From assembly GCF_023821985.2 (NCBI RefSeq), contig NZ_CP098805.1, forward strand, positions 1,116,001 through 1,180,000: a stretch of 64,000 nt of DNA. Reading direction: 5' to 3'. Below, one piece after another: positions 1 through 8,005 of the stretch (positions within the stretch are counted from its first letter, which is position 1; each line of letters begins with the position of its first letter). The notes beneath the pieces were generated by a model. It made no database searches and had not been told where the DNA came from. It saw nothing but the letters and a program-made list of their open reading frames with translations. This DNA is from Dyadobacter chenhuakuii (lineage in GTDB: Bacteria; Bacteroidota; Bacteroidia; Cytophagales; Spirosomataceae). The translations under genes and the position numbers were made by a program.

Positions 1-210
1 TTGTTCGAAAATCTGGAAGCAAGTGCCGTCCCCGAGCTGTACGTCAAGGAAAATCAGATCCGGGCTAGGGTTATCGCTGAGCCAATCAACGGCGGTTTCT
101 ACGCTGTCGAGCACATTCAGGATCTCAGTTTTGGGATCAATTTTTTGTATTAATTGCGTCAGATACTCGCCCGCTGGCTGTTCGTCTTCAATGATAAGGA
201 TCTTGGTCAT
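1..210 (-). CDS. LytTR-type response regulator, N-terminal part (cut by window edge)
   Basis: The first 70 codons of a response regulator are present; the rest lies beyond base 1. The start reads MTKILIIEDEQPAGEYLTQL, with the acidic Glu-Asp-Glu cluster after the first beta strand, and the phosphoacceptor Asp sits in LIFLDVQLGDG near residue 58. The missing half is inferred to be a LytTR DNA-binding domain because the partner is a LytS/YehU-type kinase; that half is not visible. The ATG at 210 overlaps the kinase stop codon as ATGA, so the two are translationally coupled. Substrate and regulon are unknown. Confidence 0.88.
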   Translation of the reverse strand, partial: MTKILIIEDEQPAGEYLTQLIQKIDPKTEILNVLDSVETAVDWLSDNPSPDLIFLDVQLGDGTCFQIFEQ

Positions 211-1250
211 GGAGCTTCAATCAATGGAACTTTAACTGTAAAATGCTGCTCATCTTGCAGCAACAATGGTTTTTGGCCCGTTTGGATCTTGTAACGTTTG
301 TCCAGGTTTTGCAGGCCGATCCCGGTTCCGGGTGAATTTTTTTTGTTGACGGAATTGGAAACCGTAATGTGCTTCTCTTGCTCGCTCAGCCTGAGCTCGA
401 TCATCAGTATCTGACTGGAAGTGATCACATTATGCTTGATTGCGTTCTCGATCAGGATTTGAAGGGAAAGTGGAATGATGTACCAACTCCTGGCCGTTTC
501 CACTTCATGAAAGCAGTAAGCGAGTTTCTCACCAAATCTCGCCTTATATAGGTCAAGATATGCACGCGCAGCGTCTAGCTCGTCTTTAAGGAGGATGAGA
601 CTCTGGTTTTGCACTTTAAGATTGTATCTCAGAATGTCCGACAGATCCAGTACAATGCGCTGAGCCTGATCCGGATTGGTAGCGATCGAAATGTTCAGGA
701 TGTTTAATGCATTGAACAAAAAATGAGGGTTCAGCTGATTTTGCAATGCTTCGAGCTGCGCTTTGAGCTGCTCGCGTTTGAGCTGCTCATTTTCAAGTCC
801 GATCTGGTGGTTTTCCTGCGTCGTCAGTAGAAAATTCCGGAAGCCGAGAATGGCCAGCAGCAGCAGAATGTGATACAGGTAATACACCACCCGGAAGATC
901 AGCATATCCGAGTTATCAGCGTCCAGGGCCAGTTTAAGCTGAAAAAGGATCTCATTGATCCCCATAAAAAGGACAAACAACAGGACGATCTGCACCCAGG
1001 TTTTCTGGCTGTTGAACCAGCTGGGCATATTGTAAGTATTTTGAAGGCAGATATAGACGAATATCCACGAAAATTCGAAGCTTATTATAAATTGAATGCA
1101 AATATCCAGCAACCCAGAGCCGATCGTGTCGGGGTCAAATAATGATGTCCAGACGAAGATCAGGCGCGGAATTGTGGCAAATAAGCTTAGGATGAAACAG
1201 AGACGCCAACCTAATGACATCCCATTCCGATAATTTAAGTCGGGGTTCAT
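207..1250 (-). CDS. Sensor histidine kinase of the LytS/YehU (His_kinase) family
   Basis: A 347-residue membrane kinase. About four hydrophobic segments lie in residues 15-140, followed by a short coiled coil (about 145-172). The family signature NPHFLFN falls at residues 174-180, with His176 as the expected phosphorylation site. The C-terminal half has an N box (LIENAIKHN) and a glycine box (GTGIGLQNL), so the ATPase domain looks intact. No extracytoplasmic sensor domain is evident, so the membrane segments or the upstream partner may sense the signal. The start codon overlaps the stop of the upstream receiver-GAF gene (ATGA), and the stop overlaps the response regulator start. Three coupled genes suggest fixed stoichiometry. 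Confidence 0.9.
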   Translation of the reverse strand: MNPDLNYRNGMSLGWRLCFILSLFATIPRLIFVWTSLFDPDTIGSGLLDICIQFIISFEFSWIFVYICLQNTYNMPSWFNSQKTWVQIVLLFVLFMGINEILFQLKLALDADNSDMLIFRVVYYLYHILLLLAILGFRNFLLTTQENHQIGLENEQLKREQLKAQLEALQNQLNPHFLFNALNILNISIATNPDQAQRIVLDLSDILRYNLKVQNQSLILLKDELDAARAYLDLYKARFGEKLAYCFHEVETARSWYIIPLSLQILIENAIKHNVITSSQILMIELRLSEQEKHITVSNSVNKKNSPGTGIGLQNLDKRYKIQTGQKPLLLQDEQHFTVKVPLIEAP

Positions 1251-2182
1251 GCCAGGCTTGTCAGAAGCTTGCTATTCCTTGAAGTTTTTGCGGAAGTAGT
1301 ATTCTTTTTTTGGATGAGCGACGCCACAGATTCGATAAGACCGATTTCTGCCTGCGTCCATTCCCGGCTGTTCAGGGTGTCTTCCAGCCCTATGAAACCC
1401 AGCCAGCCTACATTTCCCTGAATCGGAACGGCCAGCAACGACAGGGCATCCTGCTGACTAAGCCATTGAATTTCAGCGCCTGTCATATTTGCAGACGGTT
1501 CTAAAACTGGTTTTTTGGCGTCAAATAACGCATTCCAGCGATTGAAACCCGGAATCTTGATGGTCTTTCCTGAATGCTTAGCGGGCACGCCGGGTGCAGT
1601 AACCTCTATCTTTAATGTCAGGTCCTGCGCATCACCGGATGCAGGCTGATTTTTGATATACAAATAAATTCTGCTCAGGTCCATCACTTCCAATAGCAAC
1701 GAGAATGCATTGGAAAGCGAATCAGAAGCAAGCTCATCTTCGCAACGCGCAAGCACTTTCTTGTAAAGCGACTCGTGGTTTTGGTTATGCTGGTCGATCT
1801 TTTTGCGGGCGTTGTTTTTCCATTTGGCCAGCGTGTTTTCCAGTGCAGGGATCCAGCCCAGTTTGTTAGAGCAATTGATATAATAACTTGTTTCTGTCAC
1901 TGCCAGCACTCTTTCAGCCGTAACCGGGCAATGTCCTTCTGTCATAACCAGGCAGGGAAGCTGGCTGCCGAGCACATTGGCGAGGTCGGTAATCTTACCG
2001 TCAGGAAGGAGGCAATTGGAAATCAGCAGATCGTATTTGGATTCGTAAAAGGCTTCAATAGCCAGTTGTTTGGAAGCAACTTGCCGGATACTAAATTTGT
2101 AACCAGCGTAGCCAAGAGAATCTTCAAGCAGAGCGAGATATTCCTTTTGGATGGCAACGATGAGGAGGTTTAAGGGTTTCAT
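1247..2182 (-). CDS. Degenerate receiver plus GAF-like domain protein
   Basis: About 311 residues. I chose the ATG at 2182 (MKPLNLLIVAIQKEYLALL) because an upstream in-frame start would add a poor 11-residue extension before the first receiver beta strand. Residues 1-125 have a response-regulator fold pattern, but the first acidic pair is absent (IVAIQKE) and the phosphoacceptor position reads Asn (LLISNCLLPDG instead of LLxDxxLPDG). It should therefore not be phosphorylated in the usual way. Residues about 135-300 resemble a GAF domain (LLAVPIQGNVGWLGFIGLED). It precedes a LytS/LytTR pair with ATGA coupling, so it is plausibly the sensory or scaffolding part. Domain calls are by eye. Confidence 0.7.
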   Translation of the reverse strand: MKPLNLLIVAIQKEYLALLEDSLGYAGYKFSIRQVASKQLAIEAFYESKYDLLISNCLLPDGKITDLANVLGSQLPCLVMTEGHCPVTAERVLAVTETSYYINCSNKLGWIPALENTLAKWKNNARKKIDQHNQNHESLYKKVLARCEDELASDSLSNAFSLLLEVMDLSRIYLYIKNQPASGDAQDLTLKIEVTAPGVPAKHSGKTIKIPGFNRWNALFDAKKPVLEPSANMTGAEIQWLSQQDALSLLAVPIQGNVGWLGFIGLEDTLNSREWTQAEIGLIESVASLIQKKNTTSAKTSRNSKLLTSLA

Positions 2183-2483
2183 GAGATAAACGTTTTTAGT
2201 ATTGCAATTATACAAACTAAAGTAGAAACAATACTACCATTCCGAACTTAAAGGTCAGAAAAAATAGTACCCCAAAAATCCAGGTTTAACGTCGTCGGTT
2301 TGAGGTCGGGAAACAACAGGTTCACCTCTACATTTTTCAGTTTCAGTTAAAATTCGAAATGCTTCGCGAGTGTTATTGGGATATTTATGGAAGAAAAGGG
2401 ACATAGACGCGAAATTTTGTTTTGTTACCCTGCTCACATTGATTTAAGAAAAGTCGAACCCTTCAAACCGAACATTTAAAAAG
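2183..2483. other. Divergent intergenic region
   Basis: This is the 301-base gap between the leftward signalling operon and the rightward accessory cluster, so it should hold two divergent promoters. I could not find a convincing match to the Bacteroidota TTTG / TAnnTTTG promoter pattern on either strand. A 60-codon open frame on the minus strand (2255-2437) has no recognisable features and I do not regard it as a gene. Confidence 0.4.
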
Positions 2484-3347
2484 ATGAATGCTAATAAGTT
2501 ACTCTCTCGACGATATTTTTATCAAATCATGAATGGCAAGAATGAGCAGGTTGCTCATGAGATCTTATCCGAAGATTTCGTATTCACACTGCCTACACAT
2601 CCCGAGCCATTTCACGGCCCTGACGGATTTTTCGGACTGGTCCAGATGCTGCACGGTTCGTTTCCTGATTTTTACATTAACCCACAAGAAATGGTGGCCG
2701 GCGGCGACTGGGTTGTGACGCGCTGGAGAGGCGGCGGCACGCACACAGGCGGACCACTGCTTACCGTAAAAGGAAATGTGGAAGCAACCGGAAAATTCTT
2801 CGAAATCGATGGTATGACCTGGCACACGATTAAGGACGGCAAGATCACCGAATCTATCGGTCACGAAGATACACTGGGACTAATGCTGCAACTGGGCGTC
2901 CTGCCTTCCGAAAACGAGCCTGTACCCGCGGACCTGGAACACAACCAAACATTAGCGACCAGATATTTCGACGAGATCATGAGCCAGGGCAAACTGGAAG
3001 TGATCGAAGAGATCCTGGATCCTGAATTTGCGTTCATCATCCCAACCCAGCCCGAGCCGATCGCCGGATATCCCGCATTCAAAAATTTCGTAGGCTATCT
3101 GCGCAATGCATTTCCTGACATCAAATTCACGGTAATGCGCCAGACCGCAGAAGGCAATAAAGTCGCCACACGCTGGAACATTGAAGGCACACACCAGGGA
3201 GAATTCCTGGGCGCCGCGCCAACGGGTAACCACGTGAAGGATTACGGGATCGACATTTTCACAATCAAAAACGGCAAAATCCTTTCGGTTCATGTAAATG
3301 AAAACGACTTCGGATTAATGCAGCAACTTGGAGCAATCCCATCATGA
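2484..3347 (+). CDS. Tandem SnoaL-like (NTF2 fold) protein
   Basis: A 287-residue protein made of two homologous SnoaL-like domains (about 1-137 and 148-287). Each opens with a helix like RYFxxIMxxG and closes with GLMxQLG. Typical elements repeat: AFPDIKFTV or SFPDFYINP, then VATRWxxEGTHxGEFLG and DIFTIKNGKI. SnoaL-family members are polyketide cyclases, ester cyclases or ketosteroid-isomerase-like enzymes, and many have no known substrate, so no reaction is claimed. No signal peptide is seen. It is the first gene of the long plus-strand array, and its stop overlaps the next start as ATGA. The duplication may give an intramolecular dimer, since single-domain relatives usually dimerise. Confidence 0.85.
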   Translation: MNANKLLSRRYFYQIMNGKNEQVAHEILSEDFVFTLPTHPEPFHGPDGFFGLVQMLHGSFPDFYINPQEMVAGGDWVVTRWRGGGTHTGGPLLTVKGNVEATGKFFEIDGMTWHTIKDGKITESIGHEDTLGLMLQLGVLPSENEPVPADLEHNQTLATRYFDEIMSQGKLEVIEEILDPEFAFIIPTQPEPIAGYPAFKNFVGYLRNAFPDIKFTVMRQTAEGNKVATRWNIEGTHQGEFLGAAPTGNHVKDYGIDIFTIKNGKILSVHVNENDFGLMQQLGAIPS

Positions 3348-3754
3348 CATTGGAAGAAAATAAAGCAATAGTACGCAGATACTGGTTCGATTTCTGGAAT
3401 GAAAAGAATGTAGCAGTCCTGGACGAAATCGCAGTGGAAGATGTGGTTTTTCACTTTCCTCCCGGCCAGGCACATCAGCCACCTACATTAAGAAAGTGGT
3501 TCGAAACTGCCCTGATAGCATTCCCCGACGTGTTTTTTACCTTGCACGACGAACTGGCAGAAGGCGATAAAGTGGTAAGCCGCTGGTCATACGAAGCCAC
3601 CAATACCGGCAATTTCCTCGGACGCGAAACGACCAGCATCCGGGTCCAGGACCAGGGAATTGACATATTCCGCATCGAGAACGGCAAGATCGTTGAAATG
3701 TGGGTTGCCCAGGATAGTCTGGGTTTGTTGCAACAATTGAAAGTGATTCAATAA
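3344..3754 (+). CDS. SnoaL-like protein
   Basis: A 136-residue single-domain SnoaL/NTF2-like protein. It has the same pattern as its upstream neighbour: RRYWFDFWNEKN at the N-terminus, AFPDVFFTLHDELAEGDKVV in the middle, then DIFRIENGKIVEMW and GLLQQLKV at the end. Its ATG overlaps the stop of the preceding gene. Similarity to the second domain of that neighbour suggests local duplication. Substrate and chemistry are unknown. Only two bases separate it from the next gene. Confidence 0.85.
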   Translation: MTLEENKAIVRRYWFDFWNEKNVAVLDEIAVEDVVFHFPPGQAHQPPTLRKWFETALIAFPDVFFTLHDELAEGDKVVSRWSYEATNTGNFLGRETTSIRVQDQGIDIFRIENGKIVEMWVAQDSLGLLQQLKVIQ

Positions 3755-3755
3755 A

Positions 3756-4910
3756 ATGGAAAAAGCAGTTGTCCGTCATTATGTTAACAGAGGCGGGCAG
3801 CTTCCGGTGAAGCCTACAATTATTCCAGGCTTCGATGCGGATACGGACGTGCTGATCATTGATGAGCCCGAGCTTTCCAGAAAAGACCTGGTTTTTGAGC
3901 AGGACGGCGACAATACATTGGTCAGACTGGCAGATTCATTTATGATCCTCGCCTCGCTGGAAAATGTGGATGCGATTGATCTGGACCCGCTCCCGTTTTT
4001 AAAAGAGCTCTATAAGGCGTTGCAGGAGAATGATATAGAGGAAATTTTATCGTTTCTAGCTGAGGATGTCTTATGGGAAATGGGCGGCCCGCAGGATTTG
4101 ATTCCCTGGGCAGGTGCCTGGGACGGAAAAGCAGGAGTAAGGCAATTTTTCCAATTACAAAAAGAAGGATTGGCTTTTGAAAAACTGAATCCGACCCGGT
4201 TTGTAGCGCAGGGAAATACAGTGGCCGTCGTGCTCGAAGGAAGCGGTGAAGCCAGAACCGGGAAAGCTTTTTCAGGCAGCGTGGTGCATTGGGTTATTGT
4301 AAAAAATGGCAGGATCAGCCAGCTGCAATGTTACCGCGATACATTTCCGATCATCGAGGCCATGCAGGGTGGGAGGCCGTTCACGATAGCAGCAAATGGT
4401 TTTGGATCAGCACATTATACCAATAAATCGGTCACATCGCCGCGCACAACGGACAGCATTGTGTTCGACGAAGCGATTTTTGACAATGCGCCGGCAACGG
4501 TAAAATCGGCCAGGGCCATGTATGGCGCACTACAAGGATTCAAACCCGAAGACATCCGTAAAGCATTTGCGCCTAGTGTAGTGTGGCATATGTTCGGACC
4601 GAGGGACATCATTGCATGGTCGGGTGAGCGCATCGGACCGATTGCGGCCGTGGAATCGGCAAAGCAGATCATTGAAACCATGCGTTTTGACCGTTTTAAG
4701 GCAGTCAGGATGCTTTACCAGGACAATGTAGCGGCCGTTTTAATCGATGAGCCGGGCGTTTCCAAAGCAAGCGGATTGCCTTTTCATACGAGCGTTGTGC
4801 ACATTGTAGTCGTGAATGAAGACGGAAAAGTGGCTTCGATCCATAACCACGTTAATACAGCAGAAATAGTAGAAGCCTTTTTGGGCGGAAGACCTTATAC
4901 AGTGAATTGA
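3756..4910 (+). CDS. Two-domain NTF2/SnoaL-like protein with an unusual N-terminal extension
   Basis: 384 residues. Residues about 85-210 and 235-375 are two NTF2-like domains of one subfamily. They share WEMGGPQDLIPWAG / WHMFGPRDIIAWSG, a SVVHWVIV / SVVHIVVV strand, and AMQGGRPFT / AFLGGRPYT endings. The first 80 residues differ: a stretch such as FDADTDVLIID followed by NTLVRLADSFMILASLENV resembles the strand pattern that ends many RTX/haemolysin-type and cyanobacterial surface proteins (G-N-TLIRLG then a LAILxGV strand). There is no calcium nonapeptide and no signal peptide. That resemblance is a visual impression only. Function unknown; it lies within the SnoaL-rich array. Confidence 0.75.
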   Translation: MEKAVVRHYVNRGGQLPVKPTIIPGFDADTDVLIIDEPELSRKDLVFEQDGDNTLVRLADSFMILASLENVDAIDLDPLPFLKELYKALQENDIEEILSFLAEDVLWEMGGPQDLIPWAGAWDGKAGVRQFFQLQKEGLAFEKLNPTRFVAQGNTVAVVLEGSGEARTGKAFSGSVVHWVIVKNGRISQLQCYRDTFPIIEAMQGGRPFTIAANGFGSAHYTNKSVTSPRTTDSIVFDEAIFDNAPATVKSARAMYGALQGFKPEDIRKAFAPSVVWHMFGPRDIIAWSGERIGPIAAVESAKQIIETMRFDRFKAVRMLYQDNVAAVLIDEPGVSKASGLPFHTSVVHIVVVNEDGKVASIHNHVNTAEIVEAFLGGRPYTVN

Positions 4911-4940
4911 ACAGCATTTTAACCCTTAAAAGAAGAAAGC

Positions 4941-5396
4941 ATGTCACTTACAGCAGAACAAAACAATGCGATTTGTGTTGAATTTTTCGAAACAGCCTGG
5001 AACACAGGTGTTGTACGCGAAGACTTACTGGCATCCGACGCGATAGACCATTCACAAGTGGGCGGTAAAACGGTTTCTGAGCCAGGTTCGGCCAGTTTTA
5101 AAGGCATCGTGGGCATGTTCCGCGGCGCTATGCCGGATGCAAAGCTTAGCATTGAAGATCAGATATATGTAGCCGATAAAGTAGTGCACAGATGGAGACT
5201 CAACGGCACCGACACAGGCGGCGTTATGGGCATGCCGCCATCCGGAAAATCCATCACATTAACAGGAACAACCACAGCCCGCATGAAAGATGGCAAAATC
5301 GCTGAGCGCTGGGCCAATGTGGATGAACTGGGCCTTTTGCAACAGCTAGGCGTAGTTCCTCCTCCTCCTTCCGGAGCGGCACCGGGAGCACACTGA
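4941..5396 (+). CDS. SnoaL-like ester cyclase-type protein
   Basis: A 151-residue protein. It matches the SnoaL/ester-cyclase pattern: AICVEFFETAWNTG, a His-containing first strand (AIDHSQVGG), FRGAMPDAKLSIEDQ, HRWRLNGTDTGGVMGMPPSG, and ERWANVDELGLLQQLGVVP. A short Pro/Ala-rich tail follows. GAAGAAAG sits just upstream of the ATG as a possible ribosome site. It is the fourth SnoaL-type gene in a row and 57 bases upstream of a DJ-1/PfpI gene. Role unknown. Confidence 0.85.
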   Translation: MSLTAEQNNAICVEFFETAWNTGVVREDLLASDAIDHSQVGGKTVSEPGSASFKGIVGMFRGAMPDAKLSIEDQIYVADKVVHRWRLNGTDTGGVMGMPPSGKSITLTGTTTARMKDGKIAERWANVDELGLLQQLGVVPPPPSGAAPGAH

Positions 5397-5452
5397 TGAT
5401 ACTCGTAAATCCTCCTCGACATTGTTTTTAAAATTATTCAAACCCGAATTTT

Positions 5453-6280
5453 ATGTCTAAAAAAGTACTCGCCATTTTATCGGAATACGGATATTGGGGC
5501 ATTGAGCTGGTAGGCCCGCTCGAAAAACTGGAAGCAGCCGGTTACACCGTAGATTTTATTACGCCAAACGGCAAAAAAGCAGAAGCGCTGCCGCCAAGCT
5601 ATGATACCACTTATGTAGATCCTCCTCTGGGCGTGTGTGTTACCACGCAGCTCGCAGCTGATAAAGTAAATGCATTTGAAGCGACAAACCGTTTGGAAAA
5701 TACAATGAACCTGTCGGAAGTGATCCCACAGCGTCCATACTTCTCAACACCGGATTTCCTTCGCGCATTTGAAAAATATTATAGCGACCTCAAAATCGCA
5801 CAGGACAAACTGACCGAAGAATACGACGCGGTTTTCCTGGTAGGCGGCAGCGGCCCGATCATCGACATGGTGAACAACCAGCGTGTGCATGATGTAATCC
5901 TTGCTTTTTACAAAAAACAAATGCCTGTTGCCGGAATCTGCTATGGCGTTGCGCCACTGGTTTTTGCAAGAGATTTTAACGAACGCAATTCCATCATCAA
6001 AGGAAAACACGTGACGGGTCACTGCATTGAATACGATTACCACGACGGAACCGGCTTCCTGCACACCGATCTGAACATGGGGCCCCCACCATATGTGCTG
6101 GAATACATTCTTTCCGACGCCGTAGGACCGGAAGGACAATATCATGGAAATTTTGGTAAAGAAACTTCCGTTATCGTTGACTATCCATTTATCACAGGCC
6201 GTTCATTGCAATGTTCATTCGAATTCGGAGAGCAGTTTGTGAACGTTTTGGACAAAGGCCTCACACGTTATGGCTGGTAA
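5453..6280 (+). CDS. DJ-1/PfpI superfamily protein
   Basis: 275 residues with a class I glutamine amidotransferase-like fold. It begins KKVLAILSEYGYWGIEL; the Glu in this first loop is typical of the superfamily. The nucleophile elbow AGICYG places Cys163 as the reactive cysteine, and VFLVGGSGP precedes it. Family members include chaperones, glyoxalases III, proteases and hydratases, so the reaction cannot be assigned. It lacks a signal peptide. Its last 11 bases overlap the start of the ThDP-enzyme gene, arguing for a tightly coupled functional pair. Confidence 0.85.
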   Translation: MSKKVLAILSEYGYWGIELVGPLEKLEAAGYTVDFITPNGKKAEALPPSYDTTYVDPPLGVCVTTQLAADKVNAFEATNRLENTMNLSEVIPQRPYFSTPDFLRAFEKYYSDLKIAQDKLTEEYDAVFLVGGSGPIIDMVNNQRVHDVILAFYKKQMPVAGICYGVAPLVFARDFNERNSIIKGKHVTGHCIEYDYHDGTGFLHTDLNMGPPPYVLEYILSDAVGPEGQYHGNFGKETSVIVDYPFITGRSLQCSFEFGEQFVNVLDKGLTRYGW

Positions 6281-7979
6281 AACCGGGAATCAGAAGATCA
6301 TTGAACAGTTCCTTGCGGATGGCATGGATTATATGTTCGGCAATCCCGGCACGGTGGAACAAGGTTTCCTTGACGCCCTGGCCGAGTATCCCGACATGAA
6401 ATACATCCTCACCTTGCAGGAAACCATTGCGGTGATGATGGGAGACGGTTATGCCCGCGCCACACAAAAGCCGACATTGGTTCAGCTGCACAGCTCGCCG
6501 GGCATTGGCAATGCGGTAGGCGCTGTGTATCAGGCCAAAAGAGGTCATGCGCCCTTAGTGGTAATTGGCTCGGATGCCGGTGTGCAATACATGAATATGG
6601 ATGCACAAATGGCCAATGACCTCGTAGCGATGATGGCGCCGGTGACCAAATATTCGACCATGGCCACCTCTTCGAAATCGCTGCTTCGCACTTTGCGCCG
6701 CGCTGTAAAAATAGCGTCGACGCCGCCTATGGGACCGGTTTACGTTTGCCTGCCCATGGATGTCCTCGACGAGATCAACGATGAGCCCGTATTTCCAAGC
6801 TGCATTCCTTCGACGCGGGTTTCGCCTGCGCCGGAACTGATCAGGCAGTCAGCGGAAATGTTGCTGGCAGCCGAAAAGCCGATAATTTTCGTCGGTGACG
6901 GCATTGCCTATTCGGATGCAATCCCTGAGCTTACACATGTTGCCGAGCTTTTGGGCGCGGAAGTCTACGGTGTCGAATTCGGGGATCTCGTCATGGACAA
7001 TACGCATCCATTGTATCAGGGCACTACGGGCCACATGTTCGGTTCGTTCAGCCACCCGATAACAACAAAAGGAGATGCAAACCTCATTGTAGGCACTTAT
7101 ATGATGCCTGAAGTTTTTCCTGAATTGGGAGAAATTTATGCGCCGGAAGCGAAAGTGATCCATTTCGATCTCAATGCTTATGAGATTGCCAAAAATCACC
7201 GCGTCGATCTGGGTGTGGTAAGCGATCCGAAACTTTCGCTTGCTGCATTGGCGCAAGAAATTGAGGCTGTAATGTCAGCTGAGCAAAAGGCGAAGGCTCA
7301 GCAACGTATAGAGCAGATCGGTAATGCTAAAAATGCAAGGATCGCAGCCGAAAAAGAGGCAGACGATCAGCAGCAAGGCAAGTCGCCGCTTCATATGTCG
7401 CAGTTCACGAAAGTGCTGGCTGAGAAGCTGAATCAGGATGAAACGATTATTTTTGATGAAGCATTAACCAGCTCAGCGGCCGTGAGCCGTTACCTGCCAC
7501 CGACGCTTGCCAAGCAGTACTTTTTCACAAGAGGCGGTTCCTTAGGCGTTGGTTTTCCGGGTGCGATCGGTGCAAAAATCGCTAATCCTGAAAAGACCGT
7601 GATCGGCTTTTCCGGTGACGGCGGCAGCATGTACACCATCCAGACATTATGGTCTGCGGTGCGGCATAATACGGGAGCCAAGTTTGTGGTTTGCAACAAT
7701 GGTTCTTACAAACTGCTGCAACTCAACATTGACCAATACTGGCAGGAACGCGAAATTCCAAAACACGATCATCCGCTGCCATTTGACCTTTCTTATCCTG
7801 CCATCCGGTTTGACATCCTGGCGCAATCCATGGGTGTAGAGGCGGTAAGAGTGGAAAAAGAAGAAGAAATTTTGCCTGCTATCGAAAGAATGCTGGCCGA
7901 CGATAAGCCCTTTTTGATCGACCTGGTGCTGGAAGGCAGCCACAAGTCGGACTGGGTAAAGACAAACTGTTCACAGTAA
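6270..7979 (+). CDS. Thiamine-diphosphate-dependent enzyme (acetolactate synthase / benzoylformate decarboxylase family)
   Basis: 569 residues with the three-domain layout of ThDP enzymes. In the N-terminal PYR domain, Glu51 (TLQETIAVMMGDGYAR) is the expected cofactor-activating acid. The central domain is nucleotide-binding-like. The C-terminal PP domain carries the ThDP motif from GDGGS (about residue 449) to VVCNN (about 478). Possible reactions are decarboxylation of a 2-keto acid or carboligation. It does not look like an IlvB subunit, since no small subunit or ilv genes are nearby. It sits between a DJ-1/PfpI gene and a GMC oxidoreductase gene, which suggests a dedicated aldehyde or keto-acid pathway. 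Confidence 0.88.
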   Translation: MAGKTGNQKIIEQFLADGMDYMFGNPGTVEQGFLDALAEYPDMKYILTLQETIAVMMGDGYARATQKPTLVQLHSSPGIGNAVGAVYQAKRGHAPLVVIGSDAGVQYMNMDAQMANDLVAMMAPVTKYSTMATSSKSLLRTLRRAVKIASTPPMGPVYVCLPMDVLDEINDEPVFPSCIPSTRVSPAPELIRQSAEMLLAAEKPIIFVGDGIAYSDAIPELTHVAELLGAEVYGVEFGDLVMDNTHPLYQGTTGHMFGSFSHPITTKGDANLIVGTYMMPEVFPELGEIYAPEAKVIHFDLNAYEIAKNHRVDLGVVSDPKLSLAALAQEIEAVMSAEQKAKAQQRIEQIGNAKNARIAAEKEADDQQQGKSPLHMSQFTKVLAEKLNQDETIIFDEALTSSAAVSRYLPPTLAKQYFFTRGGSLGVGFPGAIGAKIANPEKTVIGFSGDGGSMYTIQTLWSAVRHNTGAKFVVCNNGSYKLLQLNIDQYWQEREIPKHDHPLPFDLSYPAIRFDILAQSMGVEAVRVEKEEEILPAIERMLADDKPFLIDLVLEGSHKSDWVKTNCSQ

Positions 7980-8005
7980 TACATAAACTCTCCACCATTT
8001 CTGAA

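Noticed and set aside
2255..2437. Minus-strand open frame of 60 codons in the divergent gap
   Set aside because: No recognisable motif, odd composition, and it would occupy the promoter region of both flanking units.
6270..7979. Naming the ThDP enzyme ilvB
   Set aside because: No regulatory subunit or other branched-chain amino-acid genes are adjacent, and the neighbours point to another pathway.
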